This document shows positions 55,851-64,000 of a stretch of DNA of 64,000 nt, one piece after another (the stretch's first letter is position 1; each line of letters begins with the position of its first letter). The DNA is from Phoronis australis (taxonomy: Eukaryota; Phoronida; Phoronidae): positions 1 to 64,000 of the forward strand of contig NMRA01000788.1 in assembly GCA_002633005.1 (NCBI GenBank). Reading direction: 5' to 3'. A model generated the notes under the pieces. That model worked only from the letters and a program-made list of their open reading frames with translations. It searched no databases and was not told where the DNA came from. A program made the translations under genes and the position numbers.

Positions 55851-58160
55851 ACGGCTAAATCACAATCAAGGTCCATATTTGAGTGTTGACTGTGTTACGG
55901 TCTAAAATAAATTTTTTTGGTCACTTACCAATTGCCAACTGAATCTCATATGCAAAGAGTTATTTAGTTGTGCAAATTAAAAAAAGAATCATCAAAACCG
56001 GACAATGTTTGAGAAATTTATGCATGTTTTTGTCTATGAATTTCATGCATTTTTAGCGTTACGAGTGACCATTTTAAAAATAACAATTTTCAACTGTCAA
56101 CAGTAGAAAAGAAATTTATAAACAATTGCTTTGATATGACTGGGAATAACTTGAGTCACTTTCGTAATCACTTAGATGAATGATAGGCACTCGTTACGAA
56201 ATTTGTAAATTCTGTGTTTCTAACTCTCACCTACTGTAAAGTAAGTTAAAAACTAAAGTTCACTCTGTAATAAGAAGAACTGAAGAATATGTTAGCCTAG
56301 GTAACACAGCAAATCATTCAATATCTAAACAAACCAAAAGTTTGGATATTGACTGGGTTCTGCTATGTTGAAAATGGGCCAAAAAGGCTAACATAATGTG
56401 ATGTACCTACCCCCATGTGGAATTCAGTAACACAAATGGTCATTGCAAATGAAATTATTGCCTTTTAAATAACAACATGGTGCTTGTTATCACCAAAGAA
56501 AAATAAATGCCATACAACATTATATTACCATGTGATGCAGAAACAGTGATGTAGTGTACGTACCCCATTTTGTAGTGTACGTACCCCCATGTTTACAAAT
56601 GCCATGAAATTAAAAAATCACTTGGTAAGTGAGCAACATAGGTCATAAACAGTTTCCTTCCTTAAAGGTGTGAGGTTAAATGGGTGTTAATTGCAAATAC
56701 ATTTGTTTTGAGTGAATTATTAGCATTTTGAGTGAATTATTAGCATTGTGTAGTGTACGTACCCCCATATTTTAAGTATGGCAGATATGCACATGAATGC
56801 TGTGCTTTTTATTTTTTCTCTTTGAATTGATTTAGTAAATCAACTAACTTTCAGTAGATTCTTAGTATTTAGTTACAAACCTGACATGTCATTGATATGT
56901 AGTGTATGTACCCCTGTGTACAGTGTACGTACCACGACGTGAACAAATACCATGAAACAAAAATATTACATGGCAAGTATGGAACATTTGTCACAGACAG
57001 TTTCCTCCATTAAAATGATAACTTAAAAGGGTGTTAATTACAAATGCATTTGTTTTGAGTGAAATATTAGCATTTTTGTAGTGTACGTACCCCTATATTT
57101 TTGAACACGCGCCTGTTTTCAAAGATTGACAGACAGATATACACATTTATGCTGTACTTTTTTTCTTTGGATTGATTTAGTAAATCATCTAACTCTCAGT
57201 AGATTCTAAGTATTAAGTAAGTCTTGGAAATGTAGTGTACGTACCCCTGTGTAATGTACCTTCTACCTCTATGCTATAAAGTATTGCCAACAAGTATTTT
57301 TACATACTGCTGTTCTCATGAACAATACTGATATTTCTAGAATGCATCCAGTCTGACAAAACAAACATTGGACATTATTAAAGTTGTGGGAAATAAAATG
57401 CCACACTGAACGTGGCTAGTAACATCCTAGAAGACACTTCATGTAACAACTGATGTTGCACAGGCAGGTTCTCTATCTCTCAGGACAACTTGCTATAAAA
57501 CAACTAGAAGAGGCAGCACAAAGCTCGAGATCATCCAATACATTTGTAACTTCGTCAAAATTTGACGTTGATTGACTGTGCGTTGTGTACGTACCCCCCA
57601 ACTAGTACCATTTTTTACTGTTTACAAGTTGAACACTGGGCCTAGCATTGCTTTAACTATTTTGACCAACTCAGGTGAATGTGTTGAAAACTAGGCAAAT
57701 AGCACCAATGACCAATAAAATTTTTGAAAAAAGTAGTTACTTGTCATTTTCTTTTTGTAAGAATCATATTGCAGGAGAAGAAGTTATCATTATACTGTAT
57801 TAAGATATGCAATGTATCATCATCTAGAACAACTTGATCACCATGGTAACAACTTTTCTTACCTTAGCATGTGATACTTCTTCAATTTGATTGAGAACTT
57901 ATTAAATTAACAGCTACCTTATGTATTTTTGCATGATAGAAGTGGGCTTTGACCACAAGTTGTAGTGTAGGTACCCTTTTATAGAACTGCGATGCATCAG
58001 TCCATAAAATTTTATTCGGTGGTTCTTGTGCAAAAATATTCTAGCTTACAAACCTGGAATGATGGTACTTTAAGTAACCCAGCTTTCACAATTATATGAC
58101 AACCTTCATTTTTCACCTAAAGTGGCCACCGAATATGAACCTTGATTGTGATTTGCCCGT
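55851..58160. mobile_element. 2.3-kb TIR element with internal GTACGTAC motif array
   Basis: About 31 bp at 55851-55881 (ACGGCTAAATCACAATC, AAGGT, CATATTTG) are inverted at 58130-58160 with four mismatches. Ten or so copies of TAGTGTACGTACCCCC and variants lie inside, all on the plus strand. Two internal blocks of about 330 bp also repeat in tandem (ATTTGTTTTGAGTGAA near 56701 and 57046). No transposase frame is seen. The target duplication is not determined. A non-autonomous DNA element is the best reading. Confidence 0.6.
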
Positions 58161-61054
58161 CAAGTGAACCTTGACAGGTTTTCATGGGTATGCTCAAATT
58201 ATTTTGATAAAATTATCTCCAGCCATGGTACATGTTAATTACAAAGTTGCCAAATGGTTTGATACTTCTTCATGGGTATTTCACCCATTTATTCAAAAAT
58301 AGCGACATACTCGCTGCATGATCCACTGACGTCATCGTTTCGTGTCCTCACAAATTTATGTGACAATTTTTAGTCTGGTGTGGTAGACAGAACTCAAGGT
58401 GACATGGCGACTGAGTAAAATGATAAAAAACGACGGTATGTTGGGTGGGACATGCCTTTGCGAAAGGCTTTGGGATTAAAAACATTATCACAATTATCTA
58501 GGACTGAATTGTTGGTAAATGAGCTGGTATTCTCAAGTCTCAGGCAATGAACACATAGTATTATGCTGTGTTTGAATTTGCAATTTTAGGATTGACCTAA
58601 GCTCCCTTAATAACTACTGAATTGTTTTTTTTTGATTTTGCTGATAGTTTCATTGTTCTTGTTGGTAACAGGAAAAAAGTCTCATGCCGTAAAGGACTAT
58701 TAGGAGACCTATTTTGAGCACAAGTTACTTGCCTCATTTTTCACCGCTAAATACTGATGATTGACAGTTTTAGTATGTTCGCCCACACAAAGATTGCCCG
58801 TAAATTGATAAAATTTTCTGATTTTGTCAGTCTCACTTGATAGCGATGTATATAACAGTCGGCATTATTTTCTAATAAAGCTGCCCTTTTACTTTTACGG
58901 AGGTCAAGTCCACCATGAAAAACAGTGTTTTTGTAAACACGTTGAAATATTGTTCAATGGAGAAAGTGGAAGCTTAGTCGTTCATTGATTTGTTAGTGGG
59001 AAAATTGTAATCATGTCTTGTCATAGCCACTGGCAAGAGTCTTTATTGACGGATAGGCACTTTATCGGCAGTGTGCAATTAAGTTATTGGCACAGGCAAA
59101 GTATTTTAGACTTTACGTGAAAACAGTCAACAAATCTTTAGTGCACTATGTTTCTGTACTAGTGTTTTTTATGGGAACTGTACCTAGCAGAGGCCACTCA
59201 ATATCTGTTTGTAAAGTACCATCAAGTGGTTTCGCTTTCTGAACTTAGGTCTAGTGAATTTAATGCTAATTTATAAACTGACAGTCCGTGTGTAACTTAT
59301 ATTCAATATTAATATAGAAATGTTGCTTAGAGGTATAACATCTCAAGTTTTGCGATTAGTTTGCTATGTTTGTTTCTTCCTGTTTGACTAGATAAAGGGT
59401 AAATTGATTAAAAAATATGCTGGCTGGCAAATCTATGAGTAGTATGGGCTGTAGTGTTTGAGGATCAATGACTCCAAATGGCGAATGTTTCAGTTATAGG
59501 AACAGAACAAAGTAATCTCTTAAAACTACTTAGAAAAAACCTCAGCTGTCTGTTATTCAGCTGTTGAGAACCTTTCTTTTGCCAAAAAGATTTTGTGAAA
59601 AGCCAACTGTTATTGCTACCGTATTCCATGCTTGCAGCATAAAATGACCCACAGAGAGATTCGTAAAACATGTTCTTGTAGTGTAGTGGACGTGCTCTCA
59701 ATAGATGGATGTAAATAAGTAAAAGAAAGCATATCAGATGAAGACTTACTGATCATTTTCAAAAACACTTTTAAATGTCAGGAGAACAATTTTTACTTAG
59801 CCTCCTACCCATTACTCTGTATTCCTTTGAGAGTACGAAAAAACTGCGTCGTCTGGTATCTTTAGCGATTAACTTCGATATTACTGTCAAACTGGATGTT
59901 TCGGTGAAGCTTCGGTAAACCGAAGTTCCCCTAATCGGAGAGTGCCTCTACTGTGCTATCTACCTGTTGGTTTTTCTGTAGCCCAGAAATTGCCTCTGTG
60001 TGACCATAACAGGGATCCGTGCAATGCGGCTCTTCATTTTTGAATTTTTCTAGTGTCCAGCAGTGTCTTAGTTAGTGAGTTGGTAAAAAGGTCACGTCTG
60101 CTTACCTCACAAATACTGTCATCCACATGTTTTCCGCATTTATTTGTTCAAGAATATCAAATAAGAAATATTTCCTGAAACATTATGATGCTAAATTTCT
60201 TCCTTGGTGTGTTTTGTTATTCAACTGGTCATGAACACTGCTGCATGCTTTTATCAACGACAGGCACTTTTCCTCGTTCATTTTCATATTTTATTGCAAT
60301 GCCTTAGGGTATCGTAAAACCATTTTTGCGCTTGCGTTCGCAACCAGTAGTTGACGTGGGACAAAGATGACGGACTACTCTTGCGATTACCTATGTTCGC
60401 GCACCCTGATTGGCTTGATTTTTATGTGTGAACAGTCGGCTTTGAATGCCTATATTCTAGCACAATTTGGCAGCTGTTTTACTCTAGGCATTGCTCAATT
60501 TGGCTGCCTACACCTGACCATTGCAGTTTCTGTTTGTGTTCAGAAACCTGGGAAAAATCCGGAGTCGCCCCGAAGTTGCCAAAGCGATTATCAGTCAGAC
60601 AATCATTCACGCAACATTTGTTTCAAAATTTGTTGACTTCCAAACTTTAAATTAATAATAAATTTTCCTGGATTCAATACCTTGGTTCATAGTTGCTCTG
60701 TTTATCTCTTGAAATCAATGCATTTGTCACCCTTAGGAGTCATAAGTACATATCAAACACGTTTAAATTACAACCTACAGGAAGTAAACAAATAGACAAA
60801 AGTCAAACTAATTCGGCAAAAATGGGATAAGTTCAGGGCATGAAACTCATACCTCCAGTGTATCCTATCATCTGCGTTCTCTGTTGGTAAGAGTAATTAA
60901 TTTTTATTGAATGGTGCATATTTCGATATTTTTGGGAGAAATGGAAGAGGTGTAGCAAATTTTTTTGTAGTGCTTACAATGGCACGAGGTTTTTTTGGCG
61001 ACCCCAGTTTTCATTTGGTGACCTGGGAATTTTGTGAGTTGTTAGCGTTAAAGT
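58161..61054. other. Non-coding, nothing recognised
   Basis: Long AT-rich span. The frames at 59465-59701 (-) and 60367-60636 (+) have no domain and no convincing splice sites. Confidence 0.4.
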
Positions 61055-61234
61055 AATTCAACAGACTCATGACTATGGAGGAAAAAGATCTTATGTGGTC
61101 AACATGTAAATATGTTCATTTCGCATTCAAGCGAAGAAGAGCTCATGTTACTTTTAGTGTTTGACACTTACCTGTATTGTATTTGATGATTTGATTGTAA
61201 CAAGGCCGGAGGCCCAGTTATTGAATAAATATAT
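61055..61234 (+). mobile_element. 5'-truncated 3' stub of the intact LINE family
   Basis: Nearly identical to 16545-16722: it encodes NRLMTMEEKDLMWSTCKYVH and FAFKRRR, then TTGACACTTACCT, ATTTGATGATTTGATTGT, the stem-loop GGCCGGAGGCC and TTATTGAATAAATATAT. Extreme 5' truncation is typical of target-primed reverse transcription. The flanks TTAAAGT and TAAATGT hint at a target duplication but are not conclusive. Confidence 0.92.
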
Positions 61235-62543
61235 CTAAATGTCAAGCACTGCTTGGCTTTTTATGTCGAATGAAACAAGTTCATAATAAATATCAATCAA
61301 TGGTTGGAAAACAAAAGTTTACATGGTTGTCTTTGTAGGCAGCTGGTGATTGGGTTCACTAAGTCCAGTCCTTACTTGGATGATATTGGTAATTATTTGT
61401 ATCTTGTCAACTTTATACATAGACCAATCAATGATTTTAATTTCCGCACAGCCTATTGATTTTTGGATGTTGACTTCCCCCAAGTCTTTACTTACTGGGG
61501 TTAGAACTGTAAATTTTACCTCACAACCCTTTTTGTTTTTTTTAGGCGATGTAAAACCTGAGTTTTGCCAAGGAATTTTTGGTTTAGACCACCTACCAAT
61601 AAAAACTTGATCTTCACTTGTTCATTACTTAAATGAAGAGTGATCGCTTGGTTTATAAAGAACTGACAGATTCTTTGAGACAGTGCTTGCTGTGTACATA
61701 AAACCACACACGGTCAAAAAGAAAATTTAAATATCTGGTCTCATCTCGAACAGTAACGGACTGTTCCCTCAAAGCCCTGAAATCGCCCCCACTTTATCCA
61801 TGGAACAATTCGAGAGTAATTTGCTAACAGTTAAGTGGTCTAAATCAATGTTTTGTGACGAAAAGCAAGCTATTTATAGCCACTTTGACTTTTGAAACTT
61901 GATGCAAAACCAAGTAGCTTATTAAGCATTTATTTGGCTTAAATCCAATTTTTTAAGTTGGCTTAAAACCTGCAGAATGGGATTGATGACAAATATCCGT
62001 GTGAGCTGTTATTTTCAAACAAATTTGATGTCAACTCTGTGCCTTTGAAACATTATTCACGGGTGCTTGTTTGTTAAACTTCTGTCAAATTTCTGTCTCC
62101 ATATTGAAAAGATTTTTGGATTTAGAGAAGTTTTACCAACTCTTTAGTGCACTGTGACCTTCTGAGAGACAAAAGCAGTAGGCTGAGAAATGAGATATTG
62201 TTGTCAGGTAATGACAAACCTTCCCACAATAAAGTATTTCAGGAAATAATAACCACTGTGGTACTTTACTACTGAAAGTCAAGGTTCAGCAGTTAAGGCA
62301 TACACTGTTTGAAATGAATAATGTTTGTTTTTGTCAACTACTGAATAGCTTTCCCTGATGTTGCACAACTTGATTGTGAAATCATGTGCCCCACAGGGAT
62401 TACTCTCAAGATGATGTGCCTGTGTCTCATACTTCACAATTTGAATGCCAGTGCTTTCTGTCTGGTCTCCATAGGGATATTCCTGGACTGCGCCTTTGCA
62501 CCATTAGTATATTGAGAAATAAAAAGATGCAAGTATATTGCAG
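61235..62543. other. Non-coding; possible exon at 62396 not called
   Basis: A good acceptor (GTGCCCCACAG) at 62395 opens a frame to 62604, but all usable frames end in stops or lack a donor, so no exon is called. The rest is unrecognised. Confidence 0.35.
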
Positions 62544-62798
62544 TGGTGGCCCCCCTGACACATCTTTTAAAATTCAATACTCTTCCAAAAATGCAAGATT
62601 CTAGTCAATTTACATCCAGTCGAGTAAAACACAACGATATTTCGATTGCCCTTCCGGTTTCTGTTTCATATGATACCACTTTGATTACACTTAAAAGTCT
62701 GCGGGGCAGAAAAAGGGTGCACTTTTTATCATCAGATGTGCCAAAAGGGTACAGGTTCAAACCTGGTCAGGAATATCCCTGTTTCAACAAGCCAGTGG
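62544..62798 (+). CDS. Candidate 255-bp internal exon
   Basis: From acceptor TATATTGCAG to donor G|GTATGC the plus strand is open in phase 1-1 for 84 codons, including ISIALPVSVSYDTTLITL and DVPKGYRFKPGQEYPCFNKP. Composition and length are coding-like and the phase is symmetrical. No neighbouring exon is secure and no family is recognised. It could also be a remnant of an old repeat. Confidence 0.35.
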
Positions 62799-64000
62799 GT
62801 ATGCCCTATGCATATCTTTAGTGAAAGTTAGTTTCATAACAACTTGTCACATTTATCGCAAAATCAGTGGTGTATTCAGTAACATTAGTTGCCAAGAAAT
62901 CATCTTGTGCAAAGAAAGTGCTAAATTGTTCTTTAGACTCTGGGTCTAATCTTAGTACTCGAAATCGAACTTAGAATTATTTTTGCCATTTTCCTTATAA
63001 ACTTTGGAGGCTTCGCGTTCATTTGGTTGAGTTGCTTTCAAATGAAAGAGAGGTGTTTTGAATTGTGCTAAAGCTATGCCAGGGCTTGAAGTCAACTTTT
63101 TCTTAACTTGCCTGTGGGCAATATCACTTACATATTATTTGCCCAAAGGGAATCGCTGTTGAATTGTCTTTTGTTTTATAATCCTTTGTAACAATCCTCA
63201 TGTGTAACACGGAATAGAGTGAAACTCTGTCAAGTGTGGTAAGTCACCCTGCTGCAACCCTGGGACAGCGGAGCCCCTTCTCAAAGTGGTCAAGAGGGTT
63301 ATAACACTATGAGTTTTGAGTTCTGGTGGTGGTGGCTTGATTTAGGCCTGGAAATACGTAAAATGCTCACATGTGCTGGCGGCTGGTGTAACTACACCCT
63401 AATCTTGGGACATGGGAGACATTAATGCAAAATTTTCACTCCTTCCATTTAAAATTTCTGAATTATGCAGCTATGTTTGGGTATGTGATACCATTCCATG
63501 GAATAACTGAAGTGTTAAAAATAAAAGTGATCAAGAATGCAGTGAGACATTGACATGGTGACTTAGCGCATTTTATATTTTGTAAATTATTCGATTCTGT
63601 CTAACTATTTGTGATGTGTCAGTGAACTGCATGCGAGTGAGTGGATTGAAGGCTATCAAAACAGATGACAGATATGCATGTCTATTATAAGCAGAATACT
63701 GGAGTCACTGGTGGTCTTGACTATTAATGCATAATTGTGCAGTTATTTTCTCAATGAAGAGGCTATAAAAGACTTGGAGACAAATGACTGTGTAAAAATG
63801 TTTACATGAAAGCTGTAGTTGTCTTTCTTAAAGCCTAACTTCAATGGAATTTTGTTACTTTAGATGTATTAGGCTAACCAGATTGTCCTAGCAAAGCTTT
63901 AGTAAAATAAGAAAATGCCAGGCAAGTGTAAGCCTGTGAAATGATGGGTGAAGCTGTCTTTTCATGCCATGTTGTGTCACTGCCAGATCCCAGCACAAAC
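62799..64000. other. Non-coding, nothing recognised
   Basis: No exon, repeat copy or inverted-repeat element identified to the right edge. Confidence 0.4.

Overview
This is a stretch of animal nuclear genome, most likely from a marine invertebrate. It is AT-rich, with long non-coding spans, assembly gaps (single Ns, 7 Ns at 24374 and 426 Ns at 41184-41609), many microsatellites and several generations of nested transposable elements. There are no operons, Shine-Dalgarno sites or long host reading frames. The species cannot be named from the sequence. Everything was read by eye; no alignment or search was run.

The best supported content is mobile DNA. A coding-intact LINE of the CR1/L2 type lies at 12375-16771. 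Its ORF1 encodes a coiled coil plus an L1-like RNA-binding core, and its ORF2 encodes an AP endonuclease, a reverse transcriptase and a CCHC knuckle. ORF2 lies in the same frame as ORF1, directly after an in-frame TAG and without an AUG before the endonuclease. A very similar 3' stub sits at 61055-61234. Two older relatives are broken: 17860-20324 with a 3' piece at 23178-23950 (+), and 24822-26100 (-). All of these end in a GGCC-type stem-loop. Non-autonomous elements with terminal inverted repeats (TIRs) are common (4367, 5433, 7883, 10241, 20325, 36776, 42813, 54947 and 55851). For two of them a diverged duplicate elsewhere in the window preserves the unoccupied or ancestral site.

Long dispersed duplications tie the window together: 8735/44400, 10945/54903, 28764/49379 and 36041/50031. 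A 3.5 kb higher-order satellite (45505-48963) has a period of about 1.2 kb made of three related monomers, rich in TGACCT half-sites that form DR1-type pairs.

Host-like coding sequence is limited to short exons. On the minus strand, paralogous exons with matching intron phases (27783, 35310, 33545, 10636) suggest a dispersed family of small membrane or secreted proteins. On the plus strand, exons at 38563, 39734, 40014, 40567 and 42002 form a plausible acidic-protein gene. At the left edge, minus-strand exons at 2349 and 980 belong to a cysteine-rich (CXC) protein type often linked to transposons, and the second carries a frameshift. A further candidate exon lies at 62544-62798. The remaining long spans show nothing I can name, and are listed as such.
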